Part shown: positions 7,694-14,757 of the stretch, piece after piece
Layout: every line of letters starts with the position of its first letter
Position numbering within the stretch: position 1 is the stretch's first letter
From: Paracoccaceae bacterium
GTDB lineage: Bacteria > Pseudomonadota > Alphaproteobacteria > Rhodobacterales > Rhodobacteraceae
Length of the DNA: 16,209 bases
NCBI GenBank assembly: GCA_030625695.1
Contig: DAOUQK010000040.1
Location: 1 to 16,209 of the forward strand
Reading direction: 5' to 3'
Notes under the pieces: generated by a model
What the model was told of the DNA's origin: nothing
Seen by the model: the letters and a program-made list of their open reading frames with translations, nothing else
Databases searched by the model: none
Program-made: the position numbers and the translations under genes

Positions 7694-8532
7694 CATTTCA
7701 AACCATTCTAAAACTTGGGCGGGTATCAAATTTGCCCACGGTCTGGACCAACGCCATCGCCGGGTCGGTTCTGGCCGGTCAAACCACGCTTCCCGTAGTT
7801 CTGGTTGTCGCTTTGGCGCTGTCGTTGTTCTATATTGGCGGCATGTGGCTGAACGATGCGTTTGACGCCGAAATCGACGCACGCGAACGTGCCAACCGCC
7901 CGATCCCGATGGGGGAAATTGGGGTTAACACTGTTTTTACTGTCGGCTTTGTGCTGCTGTTTGCAGGCATATTGGTGTCCTTTTGGCTAGGCGGCACTGC
8001 CGGGTTGATGGGTGTTGGGCTTGCCATTGCAGTTGTGGTTTATGACTGGCTGCACAAACACACGATGTTAAGCCCGGTCATTATGGGCGTCACCCGGTTT
8101 TTTTGTTACACTCTGGCCGCTGCCGCAGTTGGTGCGATTACTGGTTCGGTGGTGCTGGGGGCGCTTGGATTGCTGGCCTATATCGTTGGCCTGACCTATG
8201 CCGCCAAACAAGAAGCTTACGATCGTCTGGATCGGGCCTGGCCGCTGGCGGTGTTAGCTTTGCCGCTGATCTATGCGCTGTCGCTTTCACTGCAAACGCC
8301 CATGGCGCTGGTCATATGGGCCGGGTTTCTGGTGGTCGTATTACTGGCCTTGCGGTTGCTTTTCCGCCGCAACAAAGGCGATATTCCCAAGGCCGTTGTC
8401 ACAATGATCGCCGGAATTTCCCTGTATGATGCCACGCTGATTGCGGGGGCCGGACAGGACATGCTGGCGCTTGTGGCGGTTTCGGGGTTTTTGCTGACTC
8501 TGCTGTTGCAACGCGTTGTATCCGGAACCTGA
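7690..8532 (+). CDS. eboC: EboC: UbiA-like membrane prenyltransferase
   Basis: A 280-residue polytopic inner-membrane protein with about eight or nine hydrophobic spans. UbiA enzymes move a polyprenyl group from its diphosphate to an acceptor ring. The first aspartate-rich motif is present: N55-D56-xx-D59-xxx-D63 (NDAFDAEID). The second motif region reads KQEAYDRLD (about 173-181), with an acidic spacing different from the textbook DxxxD of UbiA. The segment VVYDWLHKH (116-124) matches the conserved tyrosine/lysine loop. The start ATG lies inside the eboE stop (ATGA). It ends tail-to-tail with eboF, five bases between stop codons. The prenyl donor and the acceptor are unknown; a lipid-linked carrier role is inference from its Ebo partners. 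Confidence 0.88.
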   Translation: MTFQTILKLGRVSNLPTVWTNAIAGSVLAGQTTLPVVLVVALALSLFYIGGMWLNDAFDAEIDARERANRPIPMGEIGVNTVFTVGFVLLFAGILVSFWLGGTAGLMGVGLAIAVVVYDWLHKHTMLSPVIMGVTRFFCYTLAAAAVGAITGSVVLGALGLLAYIVGLTYAAKQEAYDRLDRAWPLAVLALPLIYALSLSLQTPMALVIWAGFLVVVLLALRLLFRRNKGDIPKAVVTMIAGISLYDATLIAGAGQDMLALVAVSGFLLTLLLQRVVSGT

Positions 8533-8542
8533 AAATTTCAGG
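8528..8542. repeat. Perfect 15-base palindrome spanning the eboC and eboF stop codons
   Basis: CCTGAAAATTTCAGG reads CCTGAAA-A-TTTCAGG with seven-base arms. It contains the TGA of eboC (8530-8532) and, on the other strand, the TGA of eboF (8538-8540). The stem is short and no T-run follows, so it is a weak terminator candidate at best. Confidence 0.5.
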
Positions 8543-9923
8543 AAAAGATGTGATCCAGCACCAGCGCCTTGAAATCTGTCGCCTCGACGGCACCTTCCGG
8601 CAAAAGACCAGCCTCGGACGAGATCACCAACGGGCCGGCGTCCGGATCATCGGTAATCCGGCCATGCGTGCCTTTGACCAATTGAGTGTCTTTCAGTGAA
8701 ATGATGTCCATCAATTGTCGTTGCCCAAGTTTCCGCTTGGCCAGCTTCCATCCGGCGGTCAGTTTGGGAAACCGCAGGTCCGGATCGACAAAAAGTTCGA
8801 CCGGATCGTACCCCGGTTTGCGGTGAATATCGACCGTTCGGGCAAAATCAGGGGCGCGGGCATCGTCCAGCCAGTAATAATAACTGAACCAGCGATCCGC
8901 CTGCGACACGGCCACCAGTTCCCCGGACCGGGGATGGTCCAGGCCATTGGTGCGCTTTTCCTCTTTGCCCCAGACCGACTCGACACCGTCCAGCGACTGA
9001 ACAAGGGCGGCAACTTCGTCAATACGTTCGGGATTTTTGACATAAATATGGGCGATCTGGTGATCCGCCACAGCAAAGGCTTCGGACGCGCCGGTATCAA
9101 GGATTTCACAACCAAATTCCTCGGGTCGCACGGCAATCAAGCCCTCGCGGCGCAGCGCCCGGTTGATATGCACGGCGTCAGTTGCCCGGGTGATACCGTA
9201 TTCCGAAACGACAACAATCCGATGTCCGGTGCGGTCTGCCGCCTCGATCAACTCGCCACAGGCCGCATCCAATTCGCGAAGGTCCTGCTGTAGCCGGGGG
9301 TTTTCCAGGTCCGGGCCAAGCCGTTGCAGGTTGTAATCCAGATGCGGCAGATAGGTCAGCGTCAGTGTCGGCGCACGGGTTTCCATGACATGCAATGTCG
9401 ACTGTACAATCCAGTTGGTCGAGGTGATATCGGCCACCGGCCCCCAGAACTTGAACAGGGGAAACTGCCCCAGTTTGGCATCCAACTCATCATGCAATTT
9501 CGGCGGGTGTGCATAATGGTCGGGAATCTTTCGTCCGTCTGCCGGGTACATCGGGCGCGGTGTTGCCGAATAATCGGCGGTTGAATACATGTTGTACCAC
9601 CAGAACATTTTAGCACAGGTGAAGTCCGGGTTCCGGGCCTTTGCCGCATCCCAGATCTTTTCCCCTGTCACCAGTTGGTTGGGTTGACGCCAAAGCAGAA
9701 CTTCGGACAGGTTACGGAAATACCAGCCATTGGCAACAGCGCCATGTTCCGACGGTGGCAATCCGGTCAACAAGGTCGACTGGACAGTGCAGGTTACCGC
9801 AGGTGTCACTGTATTCAGGGGCCTCATTGCCCCACGTTCGGCAAGTTTACTTAGGTTCGGCGTGTATTTCCCAACAAGATCCGGGGCAAGGCCAACAGCC
9901 AGGATAACCAAGGTTTTCTGCAT
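8538..9923 (-). CDS. eboF: EboF: alkaline phosphatase / NPP-superfamily protein with altered metal site
   Basis: A 461-residue protein of the alkaline phosphatase/nucleotide pyrophosphatase superfamily, as found in Ebo/EDB clusters. Retained features are TPNLSKLAERG (21-31), the candidate nucleophile T44 in VTCTVQSTLLTG, N65 in HGAVANGW, D196 in LPHLDYNLQRLGPD, and H420 in VKGTHGR. By eye against Xanthomonas-type NPP, four other metal ligands look substituted. The first Asp (usually VVDGL) lies in ILAVGL, the His after D196 is Q200, and the usual SDHG reads S240-E241-Y242-G243. This may be normal for the Ebo branch; it argues against assuming ordinary phosphodiesterase chemistry. There is no signal peptide, so it is probably cytoplasmic. 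It is the only Ebo gene on the minus strand, divergent from eboA. The symbol follows my recollection of Ebo nomenclature. Confidence 0.82.
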   Translation of the reverse strand: MQKTLVILAVGLAPDLVGKYTPNLSKLAERGAMRPLNTVTPAVTCTVQSTLLTGLPPSEHGAVANGWYFRNLSEVLLWRQPNQLVTGEKIWDAAKARNPDFTCAKMFWWYNMYSTADYSATPRPMYPADGRKIPDHYAHPPKLHDELDAKLGQFPLFKFWGPVADITSTNWIVQSTLHVMETRAPTLTLTYLPHLDYNLQRLGPDLENPRLQQDLRELDAACGELIEAADRTGHRIVVVSEYGITRATDAVHINRALRREGLIAVRPEEFGCEILDTGASEAFAVADHQIAHIYVKNPERIDEVAALVQSLDGVESVWGKEEKRTNGLDHPRSGELVAVSQADRWFSYYYWLDDARAPDFARTVDIHRKPGYDPVELFVDPDLRFPKLTAGWKLAKRKLGQRQLMDIISLKDTQLVKGTHGRITDDPDAGPLVISSEAGLLPEGAVEATDFKALVLDHIFS

Positions 9924-9953
9924 TCTGAACGTCCCGATCTGTTTGTCGATTTG

Positions 9954-9982
9954 ATCGTATGCGGTTGCGCCAGGACAATCAA
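9954..9982 (-). promoter_or_regulatory. Predicted promoter of eboF
   Basis: On the minus strand, TTGATT (9977-9982) and TACGAT (9954-9959) are separated by 17 bases. The start would fall about 24 bases before the eboF ATG. Both boxes match the sigma-70 consensus at four or more of six positions. Prediction by eye only. Confidence 0.5.
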
Positions 9983-10114
9983 AGTTTTTGCTTGAATTTC
10001 AGCAACTTTAGGCGCGGCAGAATGACCGATATACACTGAAATCGGCCCCGGGCACTGGCGCTTTGGGCTTTAGATTGGCTATGTTTAAATTAATAATAAT
10101 CAGGGGTACAGAAA

Positions 10115-10858
10115 TTGGCAGATACACCAGACCAATTGCTTGAGCGTTGGGTAATCGGACAATCCGGGGACACAGGCCCCTGGGTCAGAGATCAATTGGT
10201 GCTTTTATCGCAAAGCACCAAAGAACGTGATCTTCACAAATTCCTGGGATTGGCCCCAAGGCGGTTGGGAAAGGCCGATCTGGATTTATCCGCCAAGGAT
10301 TTGACAGACGCGGACAGTGCCCTGCCCGGCTGGCGACCTGATGGCTGGAGCATTGATGGGGCGGCAAGGGTGCTTGGTCTGTTGCGGTTCAAGGGTGCAC
10401 GCCCGTTTGCCGAAATTTTCAAGGATTTGCGCCGCACGTCGGATGCTGCCGAGATGATCGCACTTTATCGCGGTTTGCCGCTTTACCCTGAACCTGAGGC
10501 GTTGGATTTCGAGGTAGGCGAAGGCCTGAGATCCAATCTCAAGCCGGTGTTCGAGGCAATCGCCCATCGCAACCCATTTCCGCGCGACGTGTTCGACCAA
10601 CACCGTTGGAACCACATGATTCTGAAGGCGCTGTTTATCGAGGTTGCCCTGGCACCGATTACCGGGCTGAAACAGCGCGCCAACCCGGAACTTGCGCGGA
10701 TTCTGGTGGATTTCGCCAAGGAACGCTGGGCAGCGGGGCGTCCGCTTGCCCCCGAGCACTGGATTTCTGTGGCACCTTTCCGCGATGATCCGGCAATCAG
10801 ACCCGAGCTTGATCAGGCCATCGCCGACGGTCATTTGACAGAAGGAGCACTGACATGA
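10115..10858 (+). CDS. eboA: EboA domain protein
   Basis: A 247-residue soluble protein with no membrane spans or signal peptide and no known catalytic motif. I assign it to the EboA family from its overall character (an alpha-helical protein with the segments LLERWV, RWNHMILKALFIEV and FAKERWAAGRPL) and from its place directly before eboB. The family's function is unknown. The start is TTG at 10115, supported by AGGGG 8-11 bases upstream; an AT-rich stretch (10081-10100) just before it probably belongs to its promoter. The stop codon overlaps the eboB ATG (ATGA), so the two are translationally coupled. Alternative: an unassigned Ebo-linked protein, but context makes EboA the natural reading. 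Confidence 0.8.
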   Translation: MADTPDQLLERWVIGQSGDTGPWVRDQLVLLSQSTKERDLHKFLGLAPRRLGKADLDLSAKDLTDADSALPGWRPDGWSIDGAARVLGLLRFKGARPFAEIFKDLRRTSDAAEMIALYRGLPLYPEPEALDFEVGEGLRSNLKPVFEAIAHRNPFPRDVFDQHRWNHMILKALFIEVALAPITGLKQRANPELARILVDFAKERWAAGRPLAPEHWISVAPFRDDPAIRPELDQAIADGHLTEGALT

Positions 10859-11778
10859 TGTTGATCGACCCCCACGCACATATGGTTTCGCGCACCACAG
10901 ATGATTATGCCGCCATGGCAGCATCCGGAGTTGTCGCAGTGATCGAACCGGCCTTCTGGCTGGGCCAGCCGCGCACTTTTGTCGGCACTTACGTGGATTA
11001 CCTGTCCTCTATCGTCGGGTTCGAGAGGTTCCGCGCCGGTCAGTTCGGTATCCGCCATTACTGCACCGTCGGCCTGAATTCGAAAGAGGCCAACAACGAG
11101 GAACTGGCCGAAGGCGTTATGGAATGGCTGCCCCGGTTTGCCCTGAAAGAGGGCGTCGTGGCAATTGGTGAGATCGGTTATGACGAACAGACCCCATTAG
11201 AGGATAAATATTTCCGCCTGCAACTGGAACTGGCCAAGGAACTGAACCTGCCGGTGATGATCCACACGCCGCATCGCGACAAGAAACGCGGCACCACGCG
11301 GTCGATGGATGTGTGCGAGGAACATGGGATTGATCCCAGCATGGTCATTATTGATCACAACAACGAAGAGACCGCCGCCGAGACCCTGCAAAGGGGATAT
11401 TGGGCCGGGTTCACGATCTATCCCTCGACCAAGATGGGTAACGAGAGGATGGTGGAACTGCTCAAACAATACGGCTCTGAACGGATCATCGTTGACAGCG
11501 CTTGTGACTGGGGCATTTCCGACTGCCTGGGGGTTGCCAAAACCGCCACGCTTGCCCTTGAACGTGGCATTCCACAGGAAGTGGTTCACCGGGTCTGCTA
11601 TCAGAACGCGCTGGATGCATATGGGCAGTCAGGGCAGATGAATGAAGAAGATTGGCTGAATCCGTCGGCGATTGATCAGCGGACCCTGTTTGAGGGCAAC
11701 ACAATCCTGCGCGGTGGGCGTGAACCACATATCGAGGTTCCCGGCGAGCGGCGCGCAGGGCAGTTGATCATCGAGTAA
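10855..11778 (+). CDS. eboB: EboB: TatD-like metal-dependent hydrolase
   Basis: A 307-residue amidohydrolase-superfamily TIM barrel, TatD-like. The expected two-metal site is complete by eye: H7 and H9 (DPHAHM), E106 (GEIGYDE), H137 (VMIHTPH), H168 (IIDHNNEE) and D214 (IVDSACDWG). TatD proteins are best known as DNases, but Ebo versions are thought to act on a small metabolite; the substrate is unknown. A carboxy-terminal stretch after about residue 255 (DAYGQSGQMNEEDW onward) extends past the typical ~260-residue TatD length. ATG 10855 overlaps the eboA stop; the adjacent ATG 10858 is equally possible. GGAG (10843-10846) lies a suitable distance upstream. The VTT gene begins 8 bases after the stop. 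Confidence 0.88.
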   Translation: MMLIDPHAHMVSRTTDDYAAMAASGVVAVIEPAFWLGQPRTFVGTYVDYLSSIVGFERFRAGQFGIRHYCTVGLNSKEANNEELAEGVMEWLPRFALKEGVVAIGEIGYDEQTPLEDKYFRLQLELAKELNLPVMIHTPHRDKKRGTTRSMDVCEEHGIDPSMVIIDHNNEETAAETLQRGYWAGFTIYPSTKMGNERMVELLKQYGSERIIVDSACDWGISDCLGVAKTATLALERGIPQEVVHRVCYQNALDAYGQSGQMNEEDWLNPSAIDQRTLFEGNTILRGGREPHIEVPGERRAGQLIIE

Positions 11779-11786
11779 CAAACCCA

Positions 11787-12434
11787 ATGTTGCGCCTGTT
11801 ACTGTTGGTTTCGCTCATGGCCGCCATCAGCGTGATTCCGTTCCTGATCTGGGGCGAACAACTGGAGGCAAGCCTGTCGCAACAAGGTGCCGCCGGGTTC
11901 ATGCGGCAATTCGGCGACTGGGCCTGGCTTGCAGGAATCGGGCTGATAATATCCGACATTGCCCTTCCGGTGCCCGCGTCGGCGGTCATGGTCGCCTTGG
12001 GGATCATCTATGGCCCGCTAATTGGCGGGGCCGCAGCAGCCAGCGGGTCGATTTTAGCGGGTTTGGTTGGCTATGGCGTTTGCCGGATGATAGACCCTCG
12101 TACCGCCGAACGTCTTGCCAGCGAAAAAGGGATGGCGCAGGCAAGGGAATTGTTTGATCGCTGGGGCGGATGGCTGGTGGCCGGGTCGCGTTGGTTGCCG
12201 GTACTGCCGGAAACCATTTCATTTCTTGCCGGGCTGACCAGAATGTCGTTCCGGCGTTATGTCGTTGCCCTTGCCTGCGGCGCTGTTCCGCTTGGGTTTG
12301 CCTTTGCAACGGCCGGGCATTTAGGGGCTGACAATGTGATGCTGACCCTGGCCATCAGTGCTGTTACCCCCGTGGCGCTTTGGCTGATCCTGCGTCCGTT
12401 TCTGAAACCTGGAAATCGGCCACCGCGGAAGTAG
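11787..12434 (+). CDS. VTT-domain (DedA/TVP38-like) inner-membrane protein
   Basis: A 215-residue membrane protein. An N-terminal anchor (1-20) precedes the VTT core, with ISDIALPVPASAVMVALGIIYGPLIGG (about 55-80) as the first re-entrant segment. The second is SRWLPVLPETISFLAGLTRMSFRRY (about 133-157), including the conserved xRWxPVxPE-type arginine. Two further spans follow. VTT/DedA proteins are linked to scrambling or transport of phospholipids and undecaprenyl phosphate. It lies only 8 bases after eboB on the same strand, so it is most likely in the same transcript and may be an accessory Ebo part. There is no clear Shine-Dalgarno, fitting translation coupled to eboB. It ends four bases from the convergent cytochrome gene. 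Confidence 0.85.
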   Translation: MLRLLLLVSLMAAISVIPFLIWGEQLEASLSQQGAAGFMRQFGDWAWLAGIGLIISDIALPVPASAVMVALGIIYGPLIGGAAAASGSILAGLVGYGVCRMIDPRTAERLASEKGMAQARELFDRWGGWLVAGSRWLPVLPETISFLAGLTRMSFRRYVVALACGAVPLGFAFATAGHLGADNVMLTLAISAVTPVALWLILRPFLKPGNRPPRK

Positions 12435-12438
12435 CGAG

Positions 12439-13182
12439 TTACGGTGCGAAATTTTGGCTTTTGATGTAAGCTACGATCATTCTGATTTCATCAATTGTAT
12501 ATGTTTCGCGCCAGCCAGGCATCTTTTTAAAACCTTTATAGACCCGTTTGAATACAAAATTCGGCTTGTACTTTTTTGGCTTGAGTTTCGGGGCCTTACC
12601 CGGATACGCCTTGTAGCCGTGACAAAGCGTGCATTGCTTGAACCACAATACCTTGCCATTTTCTATATTTGCAGCATCAGACAGGAATTCCTCGGTGAAT
12701 ACCTGGTCGGCAAGGACTTCCTCGATTGTTCTGGTTTCCTTTGGCGCTGCTTGGGCATCTGCTCCACCCGTCTCGCTTACCGCTATAGTGGCCAGATAGG
12801 CGGCAACATCCAATCGCTGTTGCGCGTCCTTCAGTTTGAAAGTCATCTTTGCACTGGCAGTCGTATCATCAAGATAGGTCCGCAAAAAACCGCGAGGATC
12901 GGCAATGTATTCTGCCACCAAGGATTCGGTCCAGACCAACCCTTTTTTCCCGGCAGAGACAATGTCCTTGCCATATTTGAATCCTTCCACAGAACCTGCT
13001 GTAAGGCCGATGATGCCTTTCAATGCCGGGCCAACACCGTTCTTGGCATCCGCTCCTATTTGATGACAGGCTTTGCACTTGTTGAAGACCGCTTTACCGG
13101 CGGTCGCGTTCTGCGCATAGCTTGGTGCAACCCAGCACAACATCATCAAAAGGGCAGATATCAAAGGCGATGATTTCAACAT
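12439..13182 (-). CDS. Secreted diheme c-type cytochrome
   Basis: A 247-residue periplasmic electron carrier with a signal peptide (1-23, ending SYA before QNATAGK) and two heme c domains. Domain one has C36-x-x-C39-H40 (CKACH) and a probable axial methionine in AKMTF near 113; its body resembles cytochrome c2/c550-type class I proteins. Domain two has C184-x-x-C187-H188 (CTLCH) and a probable methionine in KKMPGW (220). An acidic, glutamate-rich linker (about 135-175) joins them. It lies 102 bases after the PQQ sugar dehydrogenase on the same strand, making it the likely electron acceptor of that enzyme. The upstream GGGA is a modest ribosome-binding site. The partner assignment is by context. 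Confidence 0.9.
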   Translation of the reverse strand: MLKSSPLISALLMMLCWVAPSYAQNATAGKAVFNKCKACHQIGADAKNGVGPALKGIIGLTAGSVEGFKYGKDIVSAGKKGLVWTESLVAEYIADPRGFLRTYLDDTTASAKMTFKLKDAQQRLDVAAYLATIAVSETGGADAQAAPKETRTIEEVLADQVFTEEFLSDAANIENGKVLWFKQCTLCHGYKAYPGKAPKLKPKKYKPNFVFKRVYKGFKKMPGWRETYTIDEIRMIVAYIKSQNFAP

Positions 13183-13284
13183 GGTATTCCCAAGGCTTGG
13201 TGTTGCAGATAATCGTCGGTTTTCAAGAAAACTGCGCCACAGATCAAAAGCCAGCGGCGCAGTATGTTTGTTTCAGAGACCTTC

Positions 13285-14592
13285 CTAGTTCGCCGGCACA
13301 ATCTTGTAGATCGTATCAAGCGAACCGTTCGGACCAGTGGTGATCGAGGTCAGAGCATAGACCTCGCCATTGGCATCCTGAGCGAAGGCCAGGATATAAG
13401 GTGTATTGCCATCCATGTTGGTGACGTTGGCCAAATCCATCGACCAGCTGTCGCCATCTTGACTGCCAAAGAATATCTGGCCGTCCATCGCCGCGAACCC
13501 TTTGCTCCAGTCGCCAAAGATGTACTTTCCGTCCCAGCCGGCATTGGCTCCACGATAGACAAACCCACCAGTGACCGAGATACCCATGCAGCCATCTGGT
13601 TGCGCTGAGCAGTTCGGATATTCGAGGATCGGGTCAATCATTCCTTCGGACTCGCATGACGCAGGATGGCTGTTTGGCGCCTCATAATCAAAGCAATGCG
13701 TCGCCTCTTTTACACGCCAGCCATAGTTGCCACCGGACGTGATGATGTCGACCTCTTCAAAAGAGTTCTGCTGAACATCAGCACAAAACAGCCGCCCGTC
13801 GGCCGTATCAAACGAACATCTCCATGGGTTGCGAAGACCATAGGCATAGATCTCGGGTGCCGCTTCGTCGTTGTCAACAAACGGATTGTCGGCCGGGATC
13901 GAATAGTTTTTGCCGTCGCTTGACCCGTTCACGTCGATGCGCAGGATTTTGCCGTGCAGAACGCTCAGGTCCTGACCGTTGCCTTCGGTCACGTTGTGAC
14001 CGATGCCCCAGTCATTTGCATAACCACCGTCTCCGGACGAAATATACAGCATGCCATCCGGGCCAAAACCAATCCAGTGGCCGTTATGGTTGAACTGCGG
14101 CCAGGATATCTCGGAAATGATACGACCTGAATGAACATCGGCCAGGTTAGGATCGTCAGCCGATACCGTATATTCCTCGACGGTGTTGGTGTGATCGTAC
14201 CAGAGCATCTGCCCCAGATCGCCCTGAAAGTTCAATTGGGTAGAATAGGCGACGTAGAACTTGCCGTTGCTGGCAAAATCCGGGTGGAACGTTATGCCAA
14301 GCAGGCCGCGTTCGTCAAAATCATGAAACTGGTTGATGATCTTGTTGCGGATATCCAGAAACGGGGCCGGCAGCAAATTGCCGTCGCCGTCGATGATTCG
14401 CACGCGACCAAATTGCTCGATAACGAACTTGCGGTCGTCACCAGCCGGCTGAACCATTGCCAGCGGCGTGTTGAGTCCGGTTACATACGGTTCCAGCGTA
14501 ATATTCACTTCGGCGCTGGCTGAGGTCAGCCCGCCGATCACAAAGCTGGCAGCGGCTGCCAAGCCCAGCACAACCTTTTTAGATTGCAACAT
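13285..14592 (-). CDS. PQQ-dependent sugar dehydrogenase (soluble, periplasmic)
   Basis: A 435-residue beta-propeller quinoprotein of the glucose/sorbosone dehydrogenase family, expected to oxidise aldoses in the periplasm and pass electrons to a cytochrome. It has a signal peptide (1-27, cleavage likely after TSASA). Motifs are LLGITFHPDF (97-106), FNHNGHWIGFGPDG (167-180) with the likely catalytic H169, SSGDGG (185-190), LHGKILRID (212-220), YGLRNPWR (251-258) and GGNYGW (287-292). Several cysteines in the later half could form disulfides. I chose ATG 14592 because GGGAGGA lies 7 bases upstream and the signal peptide starts there; the frame opens 20 codons earlier. The exact sugar is not readable. 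The GntR/FCD gene lies directly upstream on the same strand. Confidence 0.9.
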   Translation of the reverse strand: MLQSKKVVLGLAAAASFVIGGLTSASAEVNITLEPYVTGLNTPLAMVQPAGDDRKFVIEQFGRVRIIDGDGNLLPAPFLDIRNKIINQFHDFDERGLLGITFHPDFASNGKFYVAYSTQLNFQGDLGQMLWYDHTNTVEEYTVSADDPNLADVHSGRIISEISWPQFNHNGHWIGFGPDGMLYISSGDGGYANDWGIGHNVTEGNGQDLSVLHGKILRIDVNGSSDGKNYSIPADNPFVDNDEAAPEIYAYGLRNPWRCSFDTADGRLFCADVQQNSFEEVDIITSGGNYGWRVKEATHCFDYEAPNSHPASCESEGMIDPILEYPNCSAQPDGCMGISVTGGFVYRGANAGWDGKYIFGDWSKGFAAMDGQIFFGSQDGDSWSMDLANVTNMDGNTPYILAFAQDANGEVYALTSITTGPNGSLDTIYKIVPAN

Positions 14593-14624
14593 GTTATTTC
14601 CTCCCGTTTTTTGGAGCGACAAAG

Positions 14625-14635
14625 CTTGCCGCAAG
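14625..14635. promoter_or_regulatory. Short palindrome upstream of the sugar dehydrogenase
   Basis: CTTGCCGCAAG has five-base arms around a single C. It lies 33-43 bases before the dehydrogenase ATG. It is one of four palindromes in this 165-base intergenic region; function unproven. Confidence 0.35.
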
Positions 14636-14640
14636 TTTGC

Positions 14641-14653
14641 ATTGTTAAACAAT
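14641..14653. promoter_or_regulatory. Candidate GntR/FadR-type operator
   Basis: ATTGTTAAACAAT is a perfect palindrome around 14647. Its core TTGTTAAACAA fits the FadR-subfamily pattern TNGTNNNACNA exactly. It sits 49-61 bases ahead of the dehydrogenase ATG and next to a gene for a regulator of that subfamily, so an operator role is a reasonable prediction. Confidence 0.5.
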
Positions 14654-14668
14654 TACGTTGGTTTGCCT

Positions 14669-14688
14669 ATTTGTTTCTTCAAACAAAT
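14669..14688. promoter_or_regulatory. Second inverted repeat in the dehydrogenase upstream region
   Basis: Perfect eight-base arms ATTTGTTT and AAACAAAT flank a CTTC loop. The half-site resembles the TTGTT/AACAA half-sites of the nearby palindrome at 14641, so it may be a second regulator site with wider spacing. Confidence 0.4.
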
Positions 14689-14716
14689 TTCAATATTTCA
14701 GGATGATTTATTTAGT

Positions 14717-14728
14717 AACCATATGGTT
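14717..14728. promoter_or_regulatory. 12-base palindrome near the regulator's 3' end
   Basis: AACCATATGGTT is a perfect palindrome. Its ACCA..TGGT order is the reverse of the classic FadR half-site order (TGGT..ACCA), so it may not be a site for the adjacent GntR protein. Confidence 0.3.
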
Positions 14729-14757
14729 TCATGTATTTTTCTGGGATTGTTTCCTTG

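Noticed and set aside
8715..9293. 192-codon plus-strand open frame opposite eboF
   Set aside because: Shadow of the eboF coding strand; no family resemblance.
12454..13173. 239-codon plus-strand open frame opposite the diheme cytochrome
   Set aside because: It mirrors the cytochrome gene almost end to end; the minus strand has two CxxCH motifs and a signal peptide, while this frame has no recognisable protein features.
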